Shown: one piece after another, positions 49,301 to 60,528 of the stretch
Layout of the letters: every line of letters starts with the position of its first letter
Numbering within the stretch: the first letter of the stretch is position 1
Origin: Psococerastis gibbosa
Taxonomy: Eukaryota > Arthropoda > Insecta > Psocodea > Psocidae
Length of the DNA: 64,000 bases
Assembly: GCA_963971405.1 (NCBI GenBank)
Contig: OZ020488.1
Coordinates: forward strand, 2,666,001-2,730,000
Direction: 5' to 3'
The notes under the pieces: model-generated
Databases searched by the model: none
What the model was told of the DNA's origin: nothing
Seen by the model: only the letters and a program-made list of their open reading frames with translations
Translations under genes and position numbers: made by a program

Positions 49301-52300
49301 CGAATTCGGTTGCACTCAATCGTAAGCATTTATCGGCTTTCCCATATTGTCGATTGAAGACAATGTGGATTCGGGACTCAAAATATTTATATTTTTAAAG
49401 TAATATTGTTTTTTTGTTTTTTTTTTTTAGTTTTTGTTGGTAAAACACCCCTAATTTAGCTAGCTCAAAATAAAATCGTTCCAAGATTCGATTTTTTTTT
49501 GAGCTTACATGCCAAATTTAATTAAAATCAACAGACATTTCGTTAAAAAAAAACACCTTGTTTGGGTTCCTGAGACCTCAAAACCTGTAAATCCGTTGAA
49601 ATCTCGAATTCGGAAATTTCGAATACCACAATGATTTCCTAATACTAACGTATAAATAGGAAAACAATAATATTTCATATGAAATTAATATTTTATACAA
49701 AATACAGACGGACCATGTGCAAGTACACTCCCTCCGAACACCCTTACTTGGGTGGTTCTCGGTAAGGAATCCTGCACGGGACGGCTACGCATGGGCAGTA
49801 GCGGACCCGTCCACTACTTCTTAACTAGACTTTTCTAGCTATTGTGGGAGTGACCCGTAACGGCACCTGCAGTGTGTCGCCGACGTGTTTTTGGCAAACA
49901 AAGTGTCTATTTCTTGTTCCCACGTCTATAAATCCCTTAGACCGGTTCTGATTATTCCTCCCATGATCTCGTAATTGTTATGGGAGACGCGTAATGAGAT
50001 TTTTCTAGAGTAGTTATCATTTTATACCTAATTATTTGTATGTGAGTATAGCATGTGGTTTGAATTGAATGAAGTTAAATTATTGAGAAAATATATGCGT
50101 TTTACGTCTTCATGGAGTTCTTCTAGAAGGGGTTTCGTAAGAGGAGGGGGGGGGGGGCACATTGCTCCCATCGAGGGAGTTTTTAGAAAGAAAGGTGTGA
50201 AATAGTCGTAATGAGCATTACACAGGCCTTGTTGCACCCCCCCCCCCCCCTCCCTCTCATCCGCCATCACTAGTTTTATCCAGGTTTAATCCATGGAGAT
50301 GAGCATGCAGATGCTTGCTGTTCCGAGAATATTATTGAAAAAGTGCTATCAAGTACAAAATTTTTGCTTCTTTTGGATCTACAATCCTCGAGGCATCACC
50401 TCCATTCGTCTGTTTTGCACAATCTACGAACTCCCAGCTTACGAGAAGTCAGTTTCTAATTCGTCCTCCCAGCGGTTTCGTGGGCGTCCCTGCCTGCTTT
50501 GTATATTCTGTTCGGCATGTGGTCTCCTGACACTCTTACAACGTGTCCCAGCCATCTGAAATGTTATGGTTTTATAGGACGGACTATGACTTCTCCATGA
50601 CTTGTTTCTGTATTTAGTTTATTCATGCTGGCGCCTGTTACATTGCGTCAGTGTTTAAGATTGTCTCAACTTGCCCATTATCGCTTGTAGGCTGTGTAGG
50701 TTGACATCGAGAACGTATACCAGTTTGCCAATGGCCAACAATTCATGTAGAAATAATATAAATAATGACCGAATTCCATAGGGTCGTTAGCATTGGACTA
50801 GGAACCAATGGGTCTAGGTTCATTAAATAAATTGGTATATGTAAATTTAAAATGGTTTCCTGCTAATTATTTGGAAAATTTCCGCTAGGAGAAGTTTATA
50901 ATAAAAAATTAAGATGGGCTTTTGGTAGTTATAAGAAGGGTGGGAAGCAACAGCCAGCCACTCCATGTCAACGAATAAATTAAGTAGTTAATGGAAATCC
51001 ATTAATAACCAAACAGGGCCGCCCGCATCTACAAAGTGAAAACTCTAAGTTATAAGTCAGTGATTGATCACCTTCCGCAACAAGTTACTTTGTAACCACT
51101 CATACTGGCTTTAACTGAATCAAAAAAACGTCTCTGCCAGCCGACACGACAGGTGAAAAAACAATAAAATTTATTGTTTTTTAATTTTTTATTTAAAACA
51201 CAGATTTAATCTGTGTTTTATTAAAACTTGTTATTAAAACTAGACTTAGTAAAGCCCAAATAAACACTTATAGAAATGCCAACGGCGTAACCATGTTGAT
51301 TCCATGAGAGCAAAACATGTTTCAAACTGCGGCAAACTTGGTTGTGGGCATTGCAGGAGAACATGGTGGGACATGATAATGCGCTGAGACTATACCAGTC
51401 AGTTTGAGTGTGTGTCGAGTCCTGGTCATCTCCGAGTTAATCGTGTGGCTTTACTACGTTCCCCAACTGGTTCGGAATCCACTATGATCAGGAGGTCCAC
51501 CCTGTCACTCAACTCTCCTTTGAAGGAGTCTTCCTCCTCCACTCCCTCCGCCAGGCTGACAGGGTTCCTTAAGGCGGAAATGCTGAAAGCAAGCGTTGGA
51601 AACAACAACACTTATAGAAATCGACTTAGTCGAAGATAGCCACGAATGGTAGTAAAACAAACCCTGAGCGTTTTCGGTCATCTGCAGAGGAAACCCACTA
51701 GCACAGTTACACCTTATCAAAGATTTGAAACTAGTTCAACCCGAAGAAAGGACATAGCAGAAATATAGTGCCTTTATTGTTCACAGCAGGCAATGTAAGT
51801 CCAGCTAACCCTTTGTTACATAATGTTACATTAACCTTTACTGTTTCGGATGCACCGATTGGTCTCTGGCAGGTTTTCACGAGCGCCCATCAAACCGTAC
51901 ATCGCTTTTACCACGAAATGCATAATTTTGATTACGGTACCTCCTCCACAATTGAAATGCATACATCTAATGTCCAATCTCAGGATATACAGTATACTGC
52001 ATAGGAAGCGCGGTGAGCATTAAGTAGTTGACCCCCATCTCCCGCGGTAACCCCACAATAATCATTGTAACCACGACCTACTGTTGTGTGTATAGCATGT
52101 GATTGCCCCCCTGCAAAACAACGGTCAATCATCAGGAGAAAGGTATACGGCAGTCAAATCATGACAAAGATTATAGGCATAGTAAAGATTGAGTCCTCCA
52201 ATATTGTTTGCTTGTTTGTTTTCCAACACCTGGTTTCAACATTTCCGCGTACGTACCTCAGAATAGACCAAAATGGACATTGCTATAGCTATGAATTATA

Positions 52301-55300
52301 GCAACTCAAAAAGGGTTGCGTTAGTTTCTAATGAGATGTTTGCAGCAAAAAACAGCAAATTTATGAAGGTTGGTGTGCTTGAAGGGCGCAGTTGCCATGA
52401 CAATAGCTGTTCTCGCAGACGTTGTTTTTGGGGTATTCCCTATACTGCAGACATTTCCACCGGGATTAAGTGACGGTTGCCGATGACAGTTGCCGCCATC
52501 TTTCTTTCCCTTTCTTGCCCGTAATTGCCGCGTGAATTGGCAATTTTTCACGCTTTTCTCTCATTCTGACATTCCAATTTTCATCGCGCATAACAATGAT
52601 GAGGGAAATTGGTTTGGTAATAAATTGGGTTTGTCGTCTGCTTTGGTTACTGTAGGACTGCTGTCTATATAATTTGCCATATCAATGGCGTGGATGAAGT
52701 GATGTCAATTAAATTGAATTTTGAGGGAAAGCCTCAGTGAAGAGAAACGCTAAGAACTCCTAATGATTATGGAACTGTTTATTTAACGAACTTACTTTAT
52801 ACTTTCGTTTACGTATTGATTGTGTAATTTAATCGAAGAAGAATTTATTAATTTATGAATGGCTCTAAATGTTCCTGGTGAAATTTGACCTTGTCGAAAA
52901 AGCTGATAGGGCTCCTAAGCGATCGCTTTAAATATCTCAGTAAGGCATCTTGGATGGCGCCGCCATGCATTGGAACATAGTATTTTGAAGCGATCGTGGG
53001 AGTCAGCCTAAGCGGAAGCCTTCTACTTAAATAAATTAGTCCATGTACAGTGTGTACTGAGCAATGTTCTGTCGTTTGTGCCTTGTCCCAGCCTTTCCGC
53101 ATGCCTAAGTCGTATTGTCGTCAATTTTATGTAATACCAGATACAAAAGTCTAATTGATGGCTTCTTGTTGTCGACCTGCGCGGGGAGAAAGTGCCATCT
53201 AGTACCACGTTGTTGTTTTGGTTGTCATTCATCCATGGCCGATTGTCACCCAATCATGGCATTAGAATCACAATGCGACGAAATGTTCATTATTTATGGA
53301 TGAGCAAGATGTCTTCTTGACCTTTTTCCACTTGGGAGGTCCAGCGTATGTGCATGTTTTAAGAAACAATAGGAGACCACTATAGGCAGTTTTATTATTA
53401 TTATTATTTAAACAATTTCACAGAAAATATCAATCCATTAACCATACAATATGGGATGTTAGAAAGTAGAAAAAAATATAACTACAAATACTTTCACGGC
53501 CGGAATTACGTGATAAAACAGTAGAACCCGTGATGATAGGCCGTGTTGGAAAGTGTGCTTTCAAACGTTGCGCCAACATCTGCGGTCGACATCTTCAGTG
53601 GCACTGCTTAGACTTCTAAGATTGTATCGCGGAGGCTCGGCACCGTTGCTGCCTATCATCCCGGATTCTACTGCTTTTGAAATTATACGGAAATCTATTT
53701 TTTACATCCGTTCCGTTAGGGTCACCCCCTGCGGTTAAGCATCTAGATAAGGTAATACATACAATAAATCGTGGGTTCGAGTCCTACCGGATTCAGCTTT
53801 TTCCCGCAAGGGGCTGCCTAGCTCTTACGGGCTCAGTAGGTAGAAGGAAAATTCCTTTGTGAAAGTAGTATGAGACCTGCCTCCACATTAATTTCTGGCA
53901 GACGAGACAGTCATATTTATTCTGTACTAACGTATAAGGTAGGTATGCATTTTGAAAGAGATATAAACAGAAAAAGAAATTCTCAGGCAGCGCATTATGA
54001 CGGATTTCTTTGATACTCCTTTAATTCATGACAAGGGTACTTAAAAGCCGCGCTGTCTTAATACAACGTACGTGCTGTTGAGACTCCATTCTGGATCTCT
54101 GAAGAATGCTTAAATATGGCGACTTATGCATAGAGAACCTTGACAAAGAGATGAGTGCACAACGCAGCTTTGCACGCTTCAAGTCAACTATTTTTCACTA
54201 ATTTACCCGTCAAAGTATGACAAATTTTGAGATTTATTTATTTATTTACGTGTGCGATTAAGTTAATGTATTTTTTGTATGCAGTCTCAAGCTGTAGGGT
54301 TGAGTATGTTGCAGTAAGATTAAATTTTTGTTGGGTTTTCAGCGTTCTTCTAGGCGTTGTGGAGTTGATTCAGGCACCTTTTGAATGCAGTCTTCCATTC
54401 AGATATTTTCTCGCTGGAGATGTGTTGTATCTGAAAAAGCTTGGTGAATTTGTATCTCGGTGTTGGAATGGTTGTTTTATTGGATGGGGATGTATGGAGT
54501 CTTTCTTGTATGATATTCAGGTTGAAGCAGTATTTTGTGAGTTATGGAAGAAAGCTTTTACAAATATGTAATACCTATACTTTTGTGTATTCCAATCTAT
54601 GTTCTATACAGTATTTTACCCTAAGTACTTCGAAGACTCGTGCCAGAACTTGGTTAGGTCACCCTACGCCTGTTACATTGTGTCAATGGTCAGCATGTCT
54701 AAGCTTGTCCATTGTCGCTTGTAGCCGCATGAGTTGACATCGAGGTAGTCAATCAGTTTGCCAGCGGCCGAAAGTTCGTACGGAAACAGCACTGATGATG
54801 TCTGAAAACCCGATGGGGGTAGGGCAAGGTTAAGCGGGCCACTGAAGTAGGCTTACATCCATAAGTTACATCTACAGTTTTGACATAATGCTCTTGCAAA
54901 ACGATGTCAAAATACACGAAATATCTATCTATAAAAAGCCCCTCAAAACAATACTAATATAATGTATTGTAACTGCAAAAGCTGTCACGTCCGGAGTCAG
55001 ATGAAGAACCAGTGGAATCCAGGCTGATGGGCCGTGGTCGATATAAAAGTGAACTTCCAAACGTTTCGTCAACAACTGTGGATGACATCTTCAGTGGCGC
55101 TGCGTAGACTTGGAATGTGTAGATGTCGACCGCAGTTGTTGACGAAACGTTTGTAAGTTCACTTTCATATCGACCACAGCCCATCTTCATTTTTCATTGA
55201 ATAGTAATATAAGTACTTGAAAGCCTATATAATGTCGATTAAGTGGCAAATTTCTGTAGACGAAGAGTTGGCAAACCTTCTTACCGCTCATTCTTACAAG

Positions 55301-58300
55301 TGAAACCTGAAATGCACAAAAATGTCCTGGGGAAGCTGATGTCCCATCTTTCCAACATAAACACCAATTACTATTGGTAGGGCTTTTTATGGACGTAGAC
55401 CTACTTGTATACATTGAACTTTACCCGGCCAAAGACCTCATCGCTCTTCGGACAATATTGGTATTGTTTTGTAATACATTTCTAGCCGTTGGCAAACTGG
55501 TGGGTGCACGTTCTCCATTTCAATCCAAACCGACTACAAGATGTGACAATGAACAAGCTCAGACATGCTTTGTTAGTTAATTAGTTATTTAAGGACTTTT
55601 TATGGACCCAGGCCTACTTATAGTGGCCCATAGGTCCCTTGTCCAATGCCAACGACCACGTGGATTTCAGACATTATTTGTATTGTTTCCGTATGAATGT
55701 TTGGCCATTGGCAAACTGGTATACGTTCTCGATGTCAACCTACACCGGCTACAAGCAATAATGGACAAGCTGAGACATGCTTACCGTTGACAGGTGTTAA
55801 CTCGACCTAACCAAGTACAGATACGAGTAAGATTTAGAACATCTGTTCCTGTGCAGCCTTTGCCCCCACCGCTGCACACCTGAAGACCTGTGGGAGGCCA
55901 ATGTGGCGGCTATGAATTTCGCCCAGTTTTGGACGCGCTTGGACACGAAAAAGTAAAGTACAGATATGAGTCTAGCTATACTGTAATTACAAGAGGGATT
56001 ATGGCTTATTTGAGACCTATCATAAACCTGCATTGTGGAAGCTAAAACCAGAACTGATTAACCCCCTACCCGCCCCCCAATTTTGAATTGCACGATAAGG
56101 CTTCAAGTTAGTTGGGGAGCACGTGTGGCTTAGCGTGAGCTGCTCTATGACCCGTGTATAATGTATTAATGTATGCTAGACATTCTATTGATGGATTATC
56201 AAGGGATTTCCGAGTTATTATGTTAAATTTCTCTTTGCTCTACTTTTTTTTAAAGTACTTAAATTAAGGCGCGACCGAGTTGTCATGTATATGTCACCAT
56301 GTGTAAAGCATGCACGGGTTCACTCGCACCGGTTCCCTTCATTTGTTAGTGCAGCGTCGCAAGACTAGGTTGCCCCTGGCCTAGGACAGAAAGAAAGAAA
56401 AGAATTGTCTTTATTTTCCATGTGGGCGAATTTTGGGCCTTTTGACACACTCTTACAATTATTACCCATAATTATTATTAAAATTTACAAATTGAATTAC
56501 AATTTAACTGAAAAATAAAAAAAAAAGCAAAATATTAAAAAAATCAAACTAAATAGACCTACACACCATTTTATACACCATACATACCCATAAAATAGTC
56601 TTGACAAGCACCCTTAAACTTAAATTTTTTCATTTGTGATGGGGTCCAGCGGTTCCCTAATTACTTCTCATTATAGACAAAAGTACCACTACTGTTTGTT
56701 TTTGTCCAGGAACCGGGCGACCTTTTAGCCAAAATCTCCGAATTTTGTTCCCTTCCGAATATGTTTATAAATGCACAACTTAAATTAACGATTTATAGCC
56801 CGACTATTATTATTGATACACAGGAGCAGTAATATATTTTGGTAGTGTAGTTTCGAGACAGGTCGCTGTTTTTGGTAAGTTATTTGTTTCTGATAGTGCT
56901 GAGTTTGCTTGTGTTGTATAGTTCCGGTTCCTGCGGACATTTCTCCCTTTCCCTTACTTCCGGTCTCTCCCCCTTCCGGTCCGTTTCCGTTGCCACAAAC
57001 ACATAGCCGAAAAACTTTCCCATTTGGCGTCATACATCTATTTAATAACGCTCTGGCCAGCTAACTTTTGACTGTTTGCGCGCATTCTACAATGCAAAAG
57101 ATAAAGTACTACATACTCTTGTGTATATGGAGACTTCTTTCCCCTATAAAGTTCGTTATAAATTGTTATAATAAATAATATCGGCGATTCCCAGCATAAA
57201 ACTAACAAAAGCGTTATGGAGAGTATAGTAGAATCCGCCCTTAGTGTCGTTTCTAAACTGCTGTGACGTAGAATCCTCTGCTGTGTGTATTGCCATTGAA
57301 TATATAACACTATATACAGTATATATATATATTACATTAAATTATATATTCAATGGTATTGCATAGCATGCATTATTATAAGAAGAAAAATAACACGCCG
57401 TGGCACGACAACCCAAAGCGGGTTAAGGCCTGTGGACTGGTAGAAGATCATCTCTCCCAATCACTGCTCTACTTGGGATGTTGTGGTTAGCAACATGTCC
57501 GGCAGCCGCGTTGTTCACTACCCATGAAGGTTACTCATTAGAGTTGGGTGGACCTACATCGGGAAACTTTTATTATTATAAATTATATAATTATCTGAGA
57601 CATTGATAATATGGCATGCACTTTATACCTACTACTCGCTGACAATCTACTATGATGTGATAGTAAATGGAACATTGTGCAGTATCGCATTTTACGCTAT
57701 CACCTGTTATCGAATGGAAAAACAATGTTTGACGACCGTTATCTCAGTGACCTGCCCGTGTAGTATCGGATGCATCGCAACAAATTAAATGCCAACTTGT
57801 GTAAACTTGGCTGTTATCTATTAATTCGTGTATGTTATTTAGGCATTAAGAGGATATGAAACTAAGGCATTGGCTCACCCCAAAATTAAAGAAAGAAAGA
57901 AAATTGTCTTTATTTTCCATGGGCGAATTTCGGGCCTTTTGACCCACTCTTACAATTAACCCGTTCACAAATTAGTTGGATTTTATTTTATATTTTATTT
58001 ACTACACAAGTTATTAAAGATTGAGTTGAGTGGGTGAGCTTCTAAGTACTGTCTTATGGCCTCAGAGGCGAAGACGCCAAAATCTCTATTCTGTACCTCC
58101 TCGTGGTGAAGTGCGTAATGGTGACTGAACAGATGGAGGACAGAGTTTCAGCCGGGATATGCGAAAAAACTGTCTTTTCTGTGGATGGCACTGTTTTGGC
58201 CTGGAACTGGCCCTGAAGGTGGCGGAACTCAATGAAGAGTCAACGGCATAAGGGTGCATGAAGGCACGGAAAGTCACTGTATCACAATTCCCAATATAAT

Positions 58301-58795
58301 TTACAGTATAATCATCATGATTGCCATCTTCGCATATCTTTGCTGGAAGAGGCGTATAAAGAAGAAGGAACCAAGCATCCGAGATGGAATCATAGAAGTC
58401 TACGTAATTCCACTGAAGAGGCCGACCGCAAATGTTGACGAAACGTTTGGAAGGACGCTTTCACTGCCCAATAGCCCGGATTCTATTGCTTCATCATAAG
58501 TTATTATTCTTTTCCGTTGGTGCTTTTGGTGCATTGTTACGGCCAATGTTGTAAATCATGTGCTTTGTTTTCCTTTTTGCAGAGGCGCTGCTGCAAAGCC
58601 GGCCGCTGCCGCACATTCCCGACATCCCGGAGGGCTCGCCCCCCAGCATGTCGGGCTCCCCCCTCCCCCTGGACTCTGCAGCCCGGTGGACGTCCAAAGA
58701 GAATCTCCTAGCACAGGAAGAGGACGACCCGCAGCTATTTGTCGCTCTCTACGACTTCTCGGCTGGCGGTGAGAACCAACTGAGCCTGAAGAAGG
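37194..58795 (+). CDS. Abl: Abl tyrosine kinase, first two coding exons (partial gene)
   Basis: Exons 37194-37368 and 58583-58795 join in phase (a split Glu codon) to give about 129 residues, and the gene continues beyond the window. The start [11 protein letters not shown] carries a Gly-2 N-myristoylation site like the insect Abl MGAQ start and vertebrate Abl 1b. [20 protein letters not shown] crosses the junction and is a hallmark block of Abl N-terminal caps; RWTSKENLL then leads into the SH3 domain ([24 protein letters not shown]). Abl is a cytoplasmic, membrane-linked kinase that controls actin and axon/epithelial morphogenesis; the myristoyl cap and SH3-SH2 clamp hold it inactive. The remaining SH3, SH2 and kinase exons lie to the right. 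Intron 1 spans 21.2 kb. Confidence 0.96.
38480..38880 (+). repeat. Degenerate tandem repeat, about 175-bp period
   Basis: GTTACGTGGATGATTGACTG and TGGAGGACA followed by TATAAGCGGTGAACG and ATGCTGGGCTG occur at about 38647-38703 and again at 38820-38878. A weaker copy occurs at about 38530-38550. The links between them share AGCAGCCAAGTAGC-like and GGAGCACA-type phrases. Confidence 0.75.
40120..40780 (+). repeat. Degenerate tandem minisatellite with about five units
   Basis: The phrases TTCTCC(G/A)GG(T/A)GGAAGTGATGGC, AGATTAGCGTG or AGATTGGCGAG, CGAACCCACC and TTGTCCAGAAGTGAAGAGA recur at about 40125-40200, 40230-40330, 40405-40490, 40600-40680 and 40720-40770. Spacing varies from about 100 to 180 bp. 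Short frames read through it but share no known domain. Confidence 0.8.
41370..42125. repeat. Dispersed repeat (inverted relative of 4.27-4.8 kb) next to a SINE empty site
   Basis: 41510-42120, read on the minus strand, follows 4270-4800: TTTCCAATTTATACGTAGTA, CGAAATTTTCGATTCCGAG, GGTTTTTACGAAATGTCTG, CGGCTCCAACGAT and ATCGATGATTTCTACCTTC. Partial relatives lie at 49400-49690 and 60000-60100. The segment 41390-41460 starts with a 15-G run and contains the sequence into which a SINE has inserted at 44.4-44.6 kb. Confidence 0.75.
43225..43395 (+). repeat. Dispersed repeat family G
   Basis: TTAATCGCATACAAACAATT TAATGAATGTAT, CTCTTCAGTCGCCTCT, GACACGTCTCCGAT and AGACTCGCACAA match 48070-48230 closely in the same order. 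An inverted relative lies at 22910-22985. The family is unclassified. Confidence 0.75.
43500..43830 (+). repeat. Dispersed repeat family D
   Basis: GCCGTTGACTCTTTATTGAG, CAAAGACTGTGTTTTTCGCT, TATCCCGGCTCAAACTCGGT and GGAGGTACAGATTAGGAATT correspond to 23790-24060 and, inverted, to 58080-58340. No coding potential is seen. It is probably a SINE or LINE 3' end. Confidence 0.7.
44371..44612 (-). mobile_element. SINE subfamily A with empty-site partner
   Basis: 242 bp. On the minus strand it runs GCCGGCAGCCATACCAAGTT to CCATACTACTACTA. It is flanked by CGTCACTG (44363-44370) and CGTCACCG (44613-44620). The uninterrupted sequence is present at 41411-41460 (ATGACGTCACTGGAGGTGAG, GTAACCTCAATATATTTAAA), which fixes both ends independently of the duplication. 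Confidence 0.88.
46171..46337. repeat. Short foldback element, 167 bp
   Basis: The ends AGCCTGATCGAGGCGATTAT and, inverted, AGCCTGATCGAGGCGAATAT continue inward through AATACCGG. The centre is A/T-rich. It is MITE-like; no target duplication is clear. Confidence 0.8.
47577..47922. mobile_element. hAT-type MITE, 346 bp, with 8-bp target duplication
   Basis: The terminal repeats CAGGGGTTCCCAAACTGTGG and, inverted, CAGGGGTTCCCAAACTTTTC are flanked by GTATAGAG at 47569-47576 and 47923-47930. The CAGGGGTTCCCAAAC terminus is widespread among animal hAT elements. No transposase is encoded. Confidence 0.95.
48070..48230 (+). repeat. Dispersed repeat family G, second copy
   Basis: TTAATCGCATACAAACAATT TAATGAATGTAT through GAGTACGACACGTCTCCGAT and GCAAGCACGTTACCAC matches 43225-43395. 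Its 5' start (TTAATGACATACAAACAAGC) is echoed once more at 48260-48285. Confidence 0.75.
49170..49380 (+). mobile_element. SINE family C copy with tRNA-like head
   Basis: The head CAGCGGCCTAGTCGAGTTGC through GGTTCGATACTCG has box-A and box-B-like elements. The body GACTCGTACCCGAATTCGGT is shared with other family-C copies at 11.85, 24.5, 50.6, 54.6 and (inverted) 55.5-55.8 kb, which have lost the head or never had it. Confidence 0.65.
50610..50745 (+). repeat. SINE family C fragment
   Basis: CGCCTGTTACATTGCGTCAG, CTTGCCCATTATCGCTTGTA, GGTTGACATCGAGAACGTAT and CCAGTTTGCCAATGGCC follow the family body in order. Confidence 0.7.
51278..51606 (+). mobile_element. SINE subfamily B, complete, with 15-bp target duplication
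   Basis: The flanks AACACTTATAGAAAT at 51263-51277 and 51607-51621 bracket a 329-bp insert that starts exactly at GCCAACGGCGTAACCATGTT and ends in an (AAC)n tail (GGAAACAACAAC). The start coincides with the first base of animal 5S rRNA, which begins GCCAACG with ACCA(C/T)G(T/C)TGAAT further on. The body has the CCACTATGATCAGGAGGTCC and CGCCAGGCTGACAGGGTTCC blocks shared with the other copies. Confidence 0.92.
53520..53670 (+). repeat. Copy of the CGAAACGTTT dispersed repeat
   Basis: TTCAAACGTTGCGCCAACAT, CTGCGGTCGACATCTTCAGT and GGCACTGCTTAGACTTC correspond to 31390-31440 and 55056-55110. GATTGTATCGCGGAGGCTC matches GATTGTATCTCGAAGGCTC at 31438-31456. Confidence 0.65.
54630..54790 (+). repeat. 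SINE family C copy
   Basis: CGCCTGTTACATTGTGTCAA, TGTCCATTGTCGCTTGTAG, GTTGACATCGAGGTAGTCA and CAGTTTGCCAGCGGCCGAAA match the copies at 24505-24670 and 50610-50745. Confidence 0.72.
54955..55195. repeat. Inverted pair of the CGAAACGTTT dispersed repeat
   Basis: CCGTGGTCGATATAAAAGTG AACTTCCAAACGTTTCGTCA (55030-55070) is mirrored by TTGACGAAACGTTTGTAAGT TCACTTTCATATCGACCAC (55137-55178). Single copies occur at about 1205-1320, 31319-31455 and 58395-58497. Confidence 0.78.
55486..55790 (-). repeat. Two inverted SINE family C fragments
   Basis: GCCGTTGGCAAACTGGTGGG (55486-55570) and GCCATTGGCAAACTGGTATA with CGTTCTCGATGTCAACCTAC (55690-55790) are the family body on the minus strand, each ending with (G)ACATGCTT. 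They lie about 205 bp apart in tandem. Confidence 0.68.
58080..58500. repeat. Family D (inverted) followed by a CGAAACGTTT repeat, upstream of Abl exon 2
   Basis: 58080-58340 is the minus-strand version of family D (GTACCTCCTCGTGGTGAAG, GCGAAAAAACTGTC, GAAGAGTCAACGGCATAAGG). 58395-58497 is the dispersed repeat (TGTTGACGAAACGTTTGGAA, GCCCGGATTCTATTGCTTCA). They end 85 bp before the exon, so a repeat lies very close to its 3' splice site. Confidence 0.7.
58583..58795 (+). CDS. Abl: Abl exon 2: proline-rich linker and start of SH3
   Basis: 213 nt; the acceptor TTTTTGCAG ends at 58582 and the donor GTGAGT begins at 58796. It encodes [37 protein letters not shown] and [25 protein letters not shown] is the SH3 entry motif. 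The exon is markedly G/C-rich compared with the surrounding intron. Confidence 0.97.
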
Positions 58796-59671
58796 GTGAG
58801 TACCGGAACCAAGGGTCAACCAAGGAGTCAGTCAATCAGTTAGAATAAAAAAAACGAGACTAGATGGTTAACTGAATGCCGCCGGATGTATTTAATACTG
58901 CACGGGGTGGCATTGTTAGATGGCGGTGCCCTCCAGTGTACCTAACCGATAGGCTCCCATTATCGCTTGAATGTCCGCAAGATCCGTGCCGCCGACCCTG
59001 TGGGAGGAACAAGGTGCCGTTAAAGTAAGAAAGTAGACAATGTCCTCCTCGAAAACGCTGGAAGGATGATTTGGAAACTGACCTTCGCGATTTGGGAGTC
59101 CGTAGATGGTAGATGGTAGATGGTGGAGCGTTGTGTACAAAACCGAGATGACTGTCGAGTGTTGTCGAGCAGGCCAAAGCTCATTAAGGGTTGTAGAGCT
59201 AGAAGAAGAAGACAATGTCCGCATATGCAACTTTAAGCCCTTCACAAAAGTTGGTTGGGGCAATCTCAAGGACCCGAAATGACGTACCTGATTGCAGTAA
59301 AAATGTATTTCTGTAATAACATCTCGCTGAGGAATGCAATTTGATCTTTAACAGATCTCGTCTTGCTATGTCTTGTTTGTTTAACTGGTCGCAAAACCGC
59401 ACTTCAAGTTGTCTACATTTGTAATTAATGCTACTGTATACTATTTCTCGTTATTCGCCTACCCACATAGTGATCTTATATCTGCCAAGCACTTGCAGTG
59501 GTGACCTGAATTTACTACTTTTCTACTTTTTTTTTCCTTCTAATTTCCTCATTTCCAATGCAATGGTACTAATCTTATTGACAGGCTTACTTTGCACCGA
59601 AGGTGAATTATAACAAGATCACGTCTCGGATAGCCAATAACAACGACAATTACCCCAACTTACGGTCCTAG

Positions 59672-59923
59672 ATATCGTCACCCTAAAGGGCGTACCATCA
59701 AAAACAACATTTCGGAATAATTACGTTTCTGTGTCTGTATAGTTTGCTACAAACAGTCAGATATGCCCTCCTAATCGAAAATTTCAGCCTTATTTTTCAA
59801 GATTGAATTTTATTCTGTATCTGCAATGGTAGAGCCGATGACAAGGTCACTAAATCTGAGCATAACTCAATTTTGTCAAAAAAAAATGTTGGATATGCCC
59901 TTCTGACTTTAGGGTGACGATAT
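59672..59923. repeat. Foldback element with GTGACGATAT ends
   Basis: ATATCGTCACCCTAAAGGGC at the left is mirrored by CTGACTTTAGGGTGACGATA T at the right; inside, AAAACAACATTTCGGA is loosely mirrored by AAAAATGTTGGATATGCCC. A right-end relative (CCTTCTGACTTTAGGGTGAC GATAGC) lies at 2080-2110 in the last VARS1 intron. Confidence 0.75.
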
Positions 59924-60528
59924 GTTTTCACATATCAGTTGGAACTATTTCACAACAGCCTAACTTTTATTGAACAGTATTACAATCAGTATTAAATCAA
60001 AGCGCGTAAATCCGTTGACATCTCCATTTCAAAAATTTCCACAACCATCACAAAGCTTTCCTTATGCTGTCGTATAAGTAGGAAATAAATATGTGTATAA
60101 ATAAAATAAGTATGAAACACAATTGAGGTTTTTTATTATTATTTCTACATTGCGCACTTCACCACACGTATGTGACAACCCATAATTTCATCATAATTAC
60201 TCGACCTTTCCTCAAGGCCACCCTCAAATTTAAGGTTTGGTCGAATAAAGGCATTTAACAGAAGTGGATATCGTCAGCTTTCATGCATATTTTCTTCCAT
60301 GTGCGTACTACCGCCCTCCTCTACCTTCTTCTGTCACTGCAGACCTTGATGGGTTTTGGCCTTGCTCAACTACATACACTCCTCTAGTCTTCTCGGTTTT
60401 GCATGACCCTCAGCCACACTATGGACTCTCAATTCGCTTCTAATTAACTCTTCCAGCGGTTTTGTGGATGTCCCTGTAGTCTCCTTCCCGTCACTGTACA
60501 TTTTGTTTGGTTCTGAAATTCTAAAGCG

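Larger units (their letters stand above)
37369..58582 (+). other. Abl intron 1 (21.2 kb), repeat-rich
   Basis: No further host exon is recognised. Elements called separately lie at 38480-38880, 40120-40780, 41370-42125, 43225-43395, 43500-43830, 44371-44612, 46171-46337, 47577-47922, 48070-48230, 49170-49380, 50610-50745, 51278-51606, 53520-53670, 54630-54790, 54955-55195 and 55486-55790. LINE 3' tails in minus orientation (TTTATTTTCCATG...GGGCCTTTTGAC) lie near 56395-56470 and 57890-57965. The stretches 42130-43220, 44820-46160, 46340-47570 and 51640-53510 contain nothing I can assign. Alternative first exons or enhancers could lie here unseen. Confidence 0.8.

Noticed and set aside
54227..54571. 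114-residue plus-strand frame in Abl intron 1
   Set aside because: Composition is hydrophobic and T-driven, no domain is recognisable, and there are no convincing splice or promoter signals. Random open frame.
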